A stretch of DNA of 14,065 nucleotides from Bdellovibrionaceae bacterium UBA2466 (GTDB lineage: Bacteria > Bdellovibrionota > FAC87 > UBA2466). Of this stretch, positions 6,506 through 14,065 are shown one piece after another (within the stretch, counting starts at the first letter, position 1; each line of letters begins with the position of its first letter). Below the pieces are notes generated by a model. That model was not told the origin of the DNA and made no database searches. It saw only the letters and a list, made by a program, of their open reading frames with translations. A program made the position numbers and the translations under genes. The stretch lies in NCBI GenBank assembly GCA_002342225.1, contig DDPO01000063.1:29549-43613 (forward strand). The letters run 5' to 3'.

Positions 6506-9500
6506 ATGAAAAGGTCGCTATTTAAAATTTTTCTCGGGCTTGGCCTACTGTACTTTGTGTTGAACTTACTGTTCTCCTCGAGTTGGGTACAAGATTTCAT
6601 TCTGACAGAAGTGAGGAAGCTCGCTGAGCCTCAAGGGGTCCAAATCAATATAGCACAAGTCGAAGTCTCTCTGCCGATTCCTAAAATCTACCTAAATAAA
6701 GTCACGCTAAGGACTTCACCACAAAGCCCCATACAGCTTCCAAGCGCCCTTTCAATGGAAAGGATTAAAATTGTCATTAATCCGCTATCTATTTTGCTGG
6801 GGAAACTCACGTTGAGTGAAGTCTCACTGTTTCAACCGAAAATTGTTTTAGAAGAGGCTGACCTGTTATATCGAAAAATTGAGAAAGTTCTAAAAGCCCA
6901 GTCGAAATGGAAAGTTAAGAGTGGCGGCCTTAACATTGAAATTGAGAAAGTTGGTATTGTAGACGCTTATGTTTTGGTGAGCCTATCCGACCCCAAAATA
7001 GCCATCGATTCAGGTAGATTTACTCTTTTTGTAGCTAAAGCAGCGAGGGATCAATTCAACATCACTTCAAACTTTTCAAGTTTAACCCTTGATCGAGGAA
7101 AACTACATTCCGTTATTCGTTCAGCCGATTTTGACCTCGATGTCACATCCACAAGCGTAAGGGCCAATCGGGTTAACATTGAAAGTGATTGGATGTCTCT
7201 CACCCTCAAAGGAGCAACCTCTCTCCCAATTCGAGCAAATACGGGACCCGATTCTTTCCGGGCTGTATATTCAATTAAAGCATCTGTTGCTGCTTTGACT
7301 CAGATCGAAGAGTTTCAAAAAAACTTGCCTAAAGACTTCTCTGGTACAGTTTTAAGCGAGGGGACGCTGGAGAAGAACGGTAAAAGCTATTCTGGACAAG
7401 GGAAACTTGCGATCAATGATTTTAATTGGGATGGATATTTGCTGAACTCCGGTCAGTTAGCTTTTACTGCGGACGGAAAGAAAATGACGGCTTTTGGTCT
7501 GTCAATTGACGTTGGGCAGGGGAAAATTACTTCAGAAAAAATGATTTTAGAATTCAAAGAGAAGTCGCCGATCTATGGTGAGTTTCAAATCGACAATTTG
7601 GAACTGCATCGGTTGATGGATAATTTAAAAATAAAAAGAAACCCACTTTATGTTGGGTTGAATGGAAAGGGTAAATTTAAGGGTTCACTTGACGAACCAT
7701 TTAACCTTTCCGGTGAACTCAATACAGACTTCAATCACTTAACAGTGCTTGCCCATCCAGATGAGCCTATATCAGTCGATAACACTGTGGTTACCATTGA
7801 TGGAGGTAAGCTCACGTCATCTTTTGAGTTGAAAAAGGGCGAGGGGCATATCAAAAGTCAGGTGCAAGTTCTTGATGGTGCTATCGTTGCTGATTCTCAT
7901 TGGAAGACCGGCCTGTCGCCTGAGGTTGTGGTCGAAGGAAAGTCATTATCTTTATCACGGCTCAAGAAAATTCAAGATTTAGCTTTCGGAGGTATGGCTG
8001 ACCTTCAAGCCAAAATAAAGATCGAAAATGGAGAACCAGTCATTTCGGGTGCTTTTGACCTAAAAAACGGGGAGATTGCCAGAGTTGTGCTCGGCTCGGT
8101 AAAGGGGAAAGTTCAATATCAGGACGATTTACTTTCTTTTGAATCTCTAGAGCTTCCTTCTCTTGACACAATTAGGAGCGATGGTTTCGTCGATTTTAAG
8201 CCAAAACTAACAAGATATAAATTCAACATTTCAACAAAAAGGGCCTCAGTCGATCAGGTTTTTGACTTTTTTAAACGAAACAAGCTTGAATTTTCTCCAC
8301 CTCGGGGGGGGGAGCTGTCTGCTAAAGTGACGCTTGAGGGGGGGCATGACGAAAAGGGAATTCAAGTCACCGCCAATGGCAATGTGCGGGGGATTAGCTG
8401 GTTTGAGGAAAAGTGGTTGGGAGGAGCTTTCTCTCTGACTTACCGTGATGATTTTGTTGAGATTACGAGAGGGACTTTGACAAAACCTCGAGGAGCTATT
8501 GGATTTCAAGGGTTTTTTAAAAAACAAAAATCAAAGTTAAGATTACAGAGTTATGGGCTTAAACTTGAAGACTTAGACTATGTCAAAGGGGCTCCGATCG
8601 CAGGTGAAATTGTAGGCCAGATTAATTTAGAAGGGGATCTGACAAGGCCTAATGGTCGGGGAGAGCTTAAACTCATCAAGACATTGTTTAGGAATCAATC
8701 CCTAGGCGACTCGAATATATCCATCAAGGAAACCCCTGAAAAAACTGAGTTCGTCGGAAACCTTTTTGGACAATCACTTCAAGGACGATTGGTCTCGATT
8801 CATAGCGAAAAACAATTGGGTTCTGAAATTCTCCTGAATTTTAAAAATTGCAATGTGCTACCTCTGATCTCGATGTGGTCGGGAAAAGATTTGGCGGCCT
8901 TTGGGGGGATTAGAGCTACGGGGGACGTTGAACTTTCGGGCAACTTTAATGAATGGCATTCTGTCAGTGGTTCTGGAACGCTGGGAGAGCTGGAATTGGA
9001 ACTTAAAACAGCGCCCGTGAAAAACCAGCGACCAATATCTTTCGTGGTTGAAAAAGGTTCAATCAAAGTTTCACCCTTTGAACTTTCGGGGCAAGATAGT
9101 CTTATTTCAGGGAACATTGATATCAATCCCAAACAAGCCGTGCAGGGTGCTCTCGATGCCAAAGTTGATTTACTGTATTTGCAACCCTTCATTCCTGGGC
9201 TTGAGTTTGGATCTGGCAAAGTAACAGCTGGCATAAGAGTTTCTGGGAAATTACCCAATTTTGAAATGCTTGGAAACTTAAGTGTTGACGACGGAGCATT
9301 CAAAATCAAAAACCTAAGCGAAGATTTTCGAAATGTACGGAGTCAGTTTTCGCTGACGCAAGACAGTTTACGAATTGACCGATTCGAAGCTACTCACGGG
9401 GGAGGTAACCTTCAGGTTAAAGGTGGTATTGAGATTGGTCGCTTTTCTAAATTTGCCCCAAATTTACAGTTGGTCGCCAGAGGGATTGGTTTTAAACAAG

Positions 9501-10462
9501 ACCGGTATTTGAGTCTCAAATTGAGCGGAGATCTTCAGTTGAAGGGAAGTGAGTTCCCACTGTTACTATCCGGTAACTGCAAAATTGACGAAGGCCGCTT
9601 ATCTGAATTCGATATTAAGCCCCAGGGGGGCTCCGATGAGGTTAGTCTGAAGTTTGACCTTAAGTGTCGAGCAGAACGTGGTTTTTATGTTGATACCGAA
9701 GTGATGCAAGCTGAGTGGAAGGGGGATTTTCACTTGTTAGGAGACAACACGGCGCTCGGTCTTCTTGGTGAGGCAGATAGTATCAAGGGCGCAGTTTTTT
9801 TTAAAGAGACTCAATTTAATTTAAGCAGTGCTAATGTTAAGTTTGAAAGTAGAGAGAAAATAAGTCCTCGTTTTAATGTTCTAGCGAAGAGCTTTGTAAA
9901 AGAACAACGCACTCAAGTTCCGATTGAGTATGAAGTCAACTTAAGCGCCTATGGAACTCCCCAAGATTACAAAATAAGATTGAGTTCGGTACCATCTTTA
10001 GCTGAGCCGGATTTGATTGCGCTTTTGATTTTGGGGGTCACGACTCGAGGACAAGACGATAATTACTTGGATTTCGGAAGTACCTTAGTTGGTAAGAGCC
10101 CGTTACAGTCAAAACTCCAAAATGAACTTGGAGTGAATATCAGAGTTAATATGCAGCGGACCGGGATTGGAGGGGCAGGGACACCGGGCAGTTCCCAAGG
10201 GGCAACGCAGGGGCTTCCACTCGTAAATAACGACGGCTCTGTGCCTGCTGTAAAAATTCAAAAAGAGATTACCAATAAGACAAAAGTGTCCTATTCTAGT
10301 ACCTTAGATCAGAATGCGATGAAAGAGTTTAAAATAGAACAGTTGTTGGATGAGAACTTTACCGTCAATGCAAGCGCAGTTGATAAAATTAGAGGAACCA
10401 CTCAGAACGATGCCATTAAATCGTATGGTTTGGATTTTAGGTATCGTTTTCAGTTTGAATAA
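6506..10462 (+). CDS. tamB: TamB-like AsmA-family envelope protein
   Basis: TamB-type proteins span the periplasm from an inner-membrane anchor and work with an Omp85 partner in outer-membrane protein or phospholipid delivery. This 1318-residue protein has an N-terminal anchor helix (about 5-24, LFKIFLGLGLLYFVLNLLF). An AsmA-like region follows (about 30-130), then a very long series of beta-rich repeats expected to form a hydrophobic groove. The C-terminal TamB (DUF490) domain spans about 1090-1200, with SIKGAVFFKETQFNLSSANV, YGTPQDYKIRLSSVPSLAEP and DLIALLILGVTTRGQ. A Gly-rich linker (about 1215-1245) and a final beta stretch ending FRYRFQFE complete it. Length is close to the E. coli protein. 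It starts 7 nt after the preceding stop with only a weak ribosome site, suggesting coupled translation, and overlaps the Omp85 gene. A 9-G and a 7-G tract lie at codons 600-603 and 611-613. Confidence 0.93.
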   Translation: MKRSLFKIFLGLGLLYFVLNLLFSSSWVQDFILTEVRKLAEPQGVQINIAQVEVSLPIPKIYLNKVTLRTSPQSPIQLPSALSMERIKIVINPLSILLGKLTLSEVSLFQPKIVLEEADLLYRKIEKVLKAQSKWKVKSGGLNIEIEKVGIVDAYVLVSLSDPKIAIDSGRFTLFVAKAARDQFNITSNFSSLTLDRGKLHSVIRSADFDLDVTSTSVRANRVNIESDWMSLTLKGATSLPIRANTGPDSFRAVYSIKASVAALTQIEEFQKNLPKDFSGTVLSEGTLEKNGKSYSGQGKLAINDFNWDGYLLNSGQLAFTADGKKMTAFGLSIDVGQGKITSEKMILEFKEKSPIYGEFQIDNLELHRLMDNLKIKRNPLYVGLNGKGKFKGSLDEPFNLSGELNTDFNHLTVLAHPDEPISVDNTVVTIDGGKLTSSFELKKGEGHIKSQVQVLDGAIVADSHWKTGLSPEVVVEGKSLSLSRLKKIQDLAFGGMADLQAKIKIENGEPVISGAFDLKNGEIARVVLGSVKGKVQYQDDLLSFESLELPSLDTIRSDGFVDFKPKLTRYKFNISTKRASVDQVFDFFKRNKLEFSPPRGGELSAKVTLEGGHDEKGIQVTANGNVRGISWFEEKWLGGAFSLTYRDDFVEITRGTLTKPRGAIGFQGFFKKQKSKLRLQSYGLKLEDLDYVKGAPIAGEIVGQINLEGDLTRPNGRGELKLIKTLFRNQSLGDSNISIKETPEKTEFVGNLFGQSLQGRLVSIHSEKQLGSEILLNFKNCNVLPLISMWSGKDLAAFGGIRATGDVELSGNFNEWHSVSGSGTLGELELELKTAPVKNQRPISFVVEKGSIKVSPFELSGQDSLISGNIDINPKQAVQGALDAKVDLLYLQPFIPGLEFGSGKVTAGIRVSGKLPNFEMLGNLSVDDGAFKIKNLSEDFRNVRSQFSLTQDSLRIDRFEATHGGGNLQVKGGIEIGRFSKFAPNLQLVARGIGFKQDRYLSLKLSGDLQLKGSEFPLLLSGNCKIDEGRLSEFDIKPQGGSDEVSLKFDLKCRAERGFYVDTEVMQAEWKGDFHLLGDNTALGLLGEADSIKGAVFFKETQFNLSSANVKFESREKISPRFNVLAKSFVKEQRTQVPIEYEVNLSAYGTPQDYKIRLSSVPSLAEPDLIALLILGVTTRGQDDNYLDFGSTLVGKSPLQSKLQNELGVNIRVNMQRTGIGGAGTPGSSQGATQGLPLVNNDGSVPAVKIQKEITNKTKVSYSSTLDQNAMKEFKIEQLLDENFTVNASAVDKIRGTTQNDAIKSYGLDFRYRFQFE
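8304..8344 (+). repeat. Poly-G tracts (9 G and 7 G) inside tamB
   Basis: Nine consecutive G occur at 8304-8312, spanning the codons for Arg600-Gly601-Gly602-Glu603. Seven consecutive G occur at 8338-8344, spanning Glu611-Gly612-Gly613. Both are in frame in this sequence, leaving tamB intact. Mononucleotide G tracts of this size are known slippage sites in other bacteria. Whether these vary is unknown. Confidence 0.9.
10410..10462 (+). other. Overlap of tamB 3' end with the Omp85 gene 5' end
   Basis: With the Omp85 start at 10410, 53 bases are read in two frames. One frame gives the last residues of TamB (AIKSYGLDFRYRFQFE), a beta-strand-like end. The other gives the hydrophobic core of the Omp85 signal peptide. 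Starts at 10350 or 10425 would change the overlap to 113 or 38 bases; only a start after 10462 would abolish it, and that would lose the signal peptide. Confidence 0.75.
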
Positions 10463-13253
10463 AGCCCTATCTTTTAATTCCCCCACCCCATTCGTCCACT
10501 CAGTCCAAATTCCAAATATAAGTGCCAACGAAGGTCAGAAAATTCAAAAAGCGCTGGGTCTTGAGGTCGGATCCAAACTCGATCTTAAGAGGATAGACCA
10601 GAACATACGAGAACTTGTTCAAGGCGGAAAAATTCAGAGCCTGTTTATTCGTAAACAAGAATCCCCTCAAGGTCTTGATTTGATTCTTGATGTCAATTTG
10701 GTTGAAAGACTTAAGGATCTTGATCTCTCGGAGGTCAGGCCTGACATCCAGAGTGAGATCAGTTCCTCCGCTGAACTTTTGGAGCCTGATAAAGTTATTG
10801 AACCCAGAAATATGTCCAATCTTAAACAGGCTATTAGAACTGCTTATGAAGCAAGGGGGTTCTTTTTTGTTGAAGTAGACATCAAAAAAGAAAAAAAAAT
10901 TGATTCTGATCTCGTAGGTCTCAAAGTCAGCGTGATCGAAGGAATGCCAACACGAATTAGCCGCATCAAATTGGGAAATGTCGACAAAGAGCAAGCGGCG
11001 GAGTTCAGACGAGCTATTAATTTAAAAGTGGGAGAGCCTTTCACTCGCACGGCACTGGAAAAGTCCATTAACAGTCTCAATGAATATTTTATCTCAAATC
11101 AGTATCCCGATTCGAAAGTGGATGAGACAAATTTAAACTTCAATGAAACCAAGAGCCGTGTTGAAATTGAGTTTGTACTTAAAGTAGGTAAGAAGTATCA
11201 GTTTGTATTCAATGGAAATTCTCTGTTCCCGTCGGATGTCATTCGTCAGTGGATTACGCCTGACGTTTTGGGGCAGTCTGATCCTATTCGGTATATTCAG
11301 CAACTCATTTTAGAGCGCTACAAAGCAGCGGGTTATCATTTTTGCGAAGTGTCTTGGACCGCTGAAAAAAACAATGCTGGTAAAGTTCAGATCTACAAGT
11401 TCGCAATTGATGAAGGATCTCGAGTTGTCATTGATTCGCTTATTGTCAACGGGGCCAGTGAAATCGGAGTCAGCAGATTTAAAAAACTCTTTTTTGAGCA
11501 TGGATCAGGGGTGTTGAGCAGAGGGGTTTTTTGGGAAGCCGGACTCGAACAAACATGTAAAGACATGATCAGTTGGCTTGAAGAGGACGGCTATCTAAGA
11601 GTTTCTCTTCCGGTTCCGAGAGTCAGTTTTTCCAATGATAAAAAAGGCGTAGATCTTATTTTTAATGTTGAATTGGGAACGCAAACCGTAGTTAGCCGAA
11701 TCGATTTGAATGGTGTTGGTTCAGCCCGTCGGAAAGATATCGAGGCACTGATTCTTTTTCAAGTCGGAGAGCCCGTAAAAAAAAGTCTTATCGATCGGTC
11801 CAAGGAGCTTATTGAACAGTTTTATCTGCGCGAAGGTTTTTCTGATGTAAAAGTGCAAAGAGATAACGGGATCGTGTATGGCGAAGATCCATCAAGGGCG
11901 ATCGTACGAATTTCCGTGGATGAGGGTATTCAGTATTTCGTAGGAAATGTCACAGTCGAAGGGAACCGCGTCACTAAGACCGAAGTCATTGAGAGGGATA
12001 TCCGTGTTAAGCCCGGTGAAAAGTATGATGCCGAAAAAATAAGACAGTCTGAAGATGAACTATTACTTACTGGGCTTTTTTCAAAAGTTGAAATGATAGG
12101 GACAGTGGACCCTATCGACAAAAACAAGAAGAATTTAAAAGTAGCCGTTCTGGAGACTAAAGCTGGTAGCGGTGAGCTCGGATTGGGAGCGGTTTATGAG
12201 GATCCAAGGTTTAGGCTCCGTGGATTTTTGGGCGTAGCTTATAACAACATGTTCGGATTGAATCAGACGGCTTCGGCTAGAACTGAAATTGGATTACCCC
12301 TGACATCGAAGTTAGAGCTAGTTCCATTTGTGGAATACTCAGCTGTTTTGGGTTACCGAGCGCCTTATCTTCTAAATGTTCCGGCTGTTTTTTTTAGTCA
12401 GGCTAGTCTCGATAATTACGAGGTTGGTACCAATTCTGGCGGAACAATCTCCAATTTGCAGAGTAGAGCTAGAATTGAAGAACGGGTTGAAAAAAAGTTT
12501 TCCCAGGTGTTTAGGTTTATTTATCGATTTCATCGGTATGAAAGAACTACAACAAAAACGTTAGTGTTGATGGATGCGAATGACCCGAATAACCCTACCA
12601 ATCCGAATGGTAATAATTATCAACCCGGATTTCCCCCAGCTACAGAGACCGTCAATATCGGTTCAACAGGTCCTGGTTTTCAGCTTGATTTCCGAGATGA
12701 TCCTTTTAATCCTACTAAGGGTACTTTTCACACGCTTGATGGAGAGCTGGCACTGCCCGCGTTGGCTTCAAGTCGTGAAGTTAGTTTTCATATGTGGATG
12801 TTAAGAAATTCGTTCTACGTTCCTCTATTTGATCCGTTCGGACTCGCACTTTTTGCAGGAGCCGGTTATGCAGACTCTCTGGACCATCAGTACCCCATTC
12901 CAAAAGCAAGGCTGTTAACCGAACTCTCGCTCGGAGGTCAGGGCTCTATTAGGGGCTTTTCGCCTCGCAGGTTCAATCCTCAGGTCAATTCGGTGACTGC
13001 CGGATTTTACAATCTACGAGGAGAATTAAGAACAGAAGTATTTGGTGATCTGAGTTTGGCGGTCTTTGTAGACTCTGGACAAATATTTTCTAAATTAGCC
13101 GCTCAATCATGGTTTACTGATAATCGGCATGATGGTGTAGGGGTAGGGTTACGTTATAAAACACCAGTGGGACCAGCCGTTATAGATATTTCGCAGGGAT
13201 TGGGAAAGGATAGGGAGGTTATTAAATTTAACTTCACTATAGGAGTTTTCTAG
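10410..13253 (+). CDS. Omp85-family outer-membrane assembly protein (TamA/BamA-like), seven POTRA-like domains
   Basis: Omp85 proteins insert or export substrates at the outer membrane through a 16-strand barrel fed by periplasmic POTRA domains. From the ATG at 10410 the product is 947 residues: signal peptide (1 to about 21, MVWILGIVFSLNKALS), then seven POTRA-like units at about 28-97, 98-178, 180-260, 261-334, 335-422, 423-505 and 506-582. The second is the least typical. The barrel covers about 583-947. It carries the diagnostic loop-6 motif SIRGF (Arg848) and ends in the beta-signal IKFNFTIGVF with a terminal Phe. E. coli BamA has five POTRAs and TamA three. Pairing with TamB favours a TamA role, while domain number is beyond both. 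The start is uncertain: AGAGGA lies 13 nt before 10410, and ATGs at 10350 and 10425 are in frame. All of these overlap tamB. Confidence 0.92.
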   Translation: MPLNRMVWILGIVFSLNKALSFNSPTPFVHSVQIPNISANEGQKIQKALGLEVGSKLDLKRIDQNIRELVQGGKIQSLFIRKQESPQGLDLILDVNLVERLKDLDLSEVRPDIQSEISSSAELLEPDKVIEPRNMSNLKQAIRTAYEARGFFFVEVDIKKEKKIDSDLVGLKVSVIEGMPTRISRIKLGNVDKEQAAEFRRAINLKVGEPFTRTALEKSINSLNEYFISNQYPDSKVDETNLNFNETKSRVEIEFVLKVGKKYQFVFNGNSLFPSDVIRQWITPDVLGQSDPIRYIQQLILERYKAAGYHFCEVSWTAEKNNAGKVQIYKFAIDEGSRVVIDSLIVNGASEIGVSRFKKLFFEHGSGVLSRGVFWEAGLEQTCKDMISWLEEDGYLRVSLPVPRVSFSNDKKGVDLIFNVELGTQTVVSRIDLNGVGSARRKDIEALILFQVGEPVKKSLIDRSKELIEQFYLREGFSDVKVQRDNGIVYGEDPSRAIVRISVDEGIQYFVGNVTVEGNRVTKTEVIERDIRVKPGEKYDAEKIRQSEDELLLTGLFSKVEMIGTVDPIDKNKKNLKVAVLETKAGSGELGLGAVYEDPRFRLRGFLGVAYNNMFGLNQTASARTEIGLPLTSKLELVPFVEYSAVLGYRAPYLLNVPAVFFSQASLDNYEVGTNSGGTISNLQSRARIEERVEKKFSQVFRFIYRFHRYERTTTKTLVLMDANDPNNPTNPNGNNYQPGFPPATETVNIGSTGPGFQLDFRDDPFNPTKGTFHTLDGELALPALASSREVSFHMWMLRNSFYVPLFDPFGLALFAGAGYADSLDHQYPIPKARLLTELSLGGQGSIRGFSPRRFNPQVNSVTAGFYNLRGELRTEVFGDLSLAVFVDSGQIFSKLAAQSWFTDNRHDGVGVGLRYKTPVGPAVIDISQGLGKDREVIKFNFTIGVF
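10884..10899 (+). repeat. A-rich tract (six A, G, nine A) in the Omp85 gene
   Basis: Six A, one G and nine A encode the KKEKK stretch in the second POTRA-like unit. Runs of nine A are known to permit polymerase slippage. The frame is intact here. Confidence 0.85.
13250..13253. other. Interlocked stop codons of two convergent genes
   Basis: The palindrome CTAG supplies TAG for the Omp85 gene on the plus strand (13251-13253) and TAG for the lytic transglycosylase gene on the minus strand (13252-13250). There is no intergenic space, so any transcription terminator for either gene must lie within the other gene. Confidence 0.95.
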
Positions 13254-14065
13254 GATCTTTGATTTTTCTGTTTTTTTGAGTCGTTCCGGCCTGCTTCTTT
13301 ATTTTTGCTCAATTTTACTTTTATCTGCTTTCCCGGATTAATTTGTGAGCGTTTTAAATTATTCCATTTGAAGAGGTTTTGTACGGTTACATTATACTTT
13401 TCAGAAATAGACCACAATGATTCTCCACTTTGAACAGTGTGAGTTACGTATTCTCCATTCGGTGAACTTTCAGCAGAAGGAGTTCGGCTCGGTGGAGAGC
13501 TTGGTAGATTTTTTTGAGATGTCCGAATAGAGGCTCCCTTGGGCAATACCAACACTGTTCCTGGGGCTAAAGATTCTTTAGTGCTCATGTTGTTAGCATT
13601 GGCTAGAGCTGAGGATGTTACTCTGTATCGATTTGCGATGGATTTCAAAGTATCCCCTGGTTTTACAGTGACCTCTTGGGGGAGTTCATTTAATTGAACT
13701 GTGAGGTTGTTGGACGCAAGCGTTCGCTCCAGAAGCACTTTGGTTCCCGGCGGGACTCGAAGTGGGTAAGGCCCGCCACTGGGAGGAGTAACTGAGCGAG
13801 CATAGGCTGGGTTCAAATCGAGTATGTCATCTTCTGATACATGGATTAATTTAGCGATCGACTTAAGCTTGACAGGTTCATTGACCTCAATGGAGTCGAA
13901 CTGAAGCGGGTCCTGATAGTCCACTTCTGAAAAACCGTATTTAGTGGGGTTTTTGGCGATAATTGCGGCTGCGATAAGTTTAGGAACGTAGTCTTTAGTT
14001 TCTCTTCGAAGCATTTTAGTCTCGCAGATACGCCAGTAATTATTAGTTTTGGTTTCTTCAATAGC
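13250..14065 (-). CDS. mltD: MltD-like membrane-bound lytic transglycosylase with LysM domains, C-terminal part
   Basis: MltD-type enzymes cleave peptidoglycan glycan strands to 1,6-anhydro products, anchored in the envelope. The frame is open from the stop to the right edge, giving 271 residues; the ATG at 14014 is internal, since 17 further codons upstream read AIEETKTNNYWRICETK and continue the family pattern. Then comes the hallmark end of the transglycosylase domain, LRRETKDYVPKLIAAAIIAK with YGF. A divergent LysM-like region follows (FDSIEVNEPVKLKSIAKLIH to RVPPGTKV), then two clear LysM domains: EVTVKPGDTLKSIANRYRV to VLVLPKG, and THTVQSGESLWSISEKYNV to GKQIKVKL. A Ser/Pro-rich linker separates the last two, and the tail is strongly basic. 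The signal sequence and catalytic Glu lie beyond the window. LysM domains bind GlcNAc-containing glycans. Confidence 0.85.
   Translation of the reverse strand, partial: AIEETKTNNYWRICETKMLRRETKDYVPKLIAAAIIAKNPTKYGFSEVDYQDPLQFDSIEVNEPVKLKSIAKLIHVSEDDILDLNPAYARSVTPPSGGPYPLRVPPGTKVLLERTLASNNLTVQLNELPQEVTVKPGDTLKSIANRYRVTSSALANANNMSTKESLAPGTVLVLPKGASIRTSQKNLPSSPPSRTPSAESSPNGEYVTHTVQSGESLWSISEKYNVTVQNLFKWNNLKRSQINPGKQIKVKLSKNKEAGRNDSKKQKNQRS

Noticed and set aside
8513..8524. Palindrome of six T followed by six A
   Set aside because: In frame within tamB, encoding Phe-Lys-Lys; no flanking structure suggests function.
8800..9309. Minus-strand open frame of 169 codons
   Set aside because: Lies wholly inside tamB, with low-complexity Ser/Pro composition and no family motif; it is a shadow of the coding strand.
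9406..9419. Perfect inverted repeat TAACCT-TC-AGGTTA
   Set aside because: A 2-nt loop cannot form a stable hairpin and it lies within tamB coding sequence; likely chance.
10500..10994. Minus-strand open frame of 164 codons
   Set aside because: Opposite the POTRA region of the Omp85 gene, Phe/Asn-rich with no recognisable domain; a shadow frame.
13255..13277. T-rich stretch after the Omp85 stop as an intrinsic terminator
   Set aside because: T-runs are present but no GC-rich hairpin precedes them, and the sequence encodes the basic tail of the MltD-like protein.

Overview
The window comes from a Gram-negative bacterium: it encodes a TamB-like AsmA-family protein, an Omp85 outer-membrane protein and an MltD-type lytic transglycosylase. 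Composition is moderate, roughly mid-40s % GC by eye. The TPR protein with the 'SRVFAPLAESYRRLGRLDEA' pattern, the many-POTRA Omp85 and the mix of genes suggest a Bdellovibrionota or other former-deltaproteobacterial lineage. That placement is inference from protein style, not a database match.

Left part (1-1303, minus strand): a classic translation cluster read right to left, rplU (L21), rpmA (L27) and the start of obg/cgtA, which runs off the left edge. A good sigma70-like promoter lies 48 nt or more upstream of rplU. It is overlapped by three evenly spaced TAATGC hexamers, which could be an operator.

Middle (1484-6498, plus strand): divergent from rplU is a small predicted exported acidic protein of unknown function. 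It is followed by a short ComEC/Rec2-family membrane protein with no C-terminal metallo-beta-lactamase domain. Next come a TPR protein, elongation factor P, and a second, helical TPR-like protein.

Right part (6506-13253, plus strand): a 7-nt gap leads into a 1318-residue TamB-like protein. It overlaps the next gene, an Omp85 protein of about 947 residues in which I count seven POTRA-like repeats before the barrel. Together they look like a TAM-type outer-membrane assembly or lipid-transport pair, but in the reverse order to E. coli tamA-tamB. The DNA encoding the end of TamB also encodes the Omp85 signal peptide in another frame.

Right edge (13250-14065, minus strand): the C-terminal part of an MltD-like lytic transglycosylase with LysM domains converges on the Omp85 gene. 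Their stop codons interlock in one CTAG.

Nothing here is clearly a new defence or mobile system; no IS, CRISPR, tRNA or rRNA was seen. The most unusual points are the seven-POTRA Omp85 with its reversed, overlapping tamB, a 9-G tract and a 7-G tract close together in tamB that could be slippage sites, and the repeat-decorated rplU promoter.
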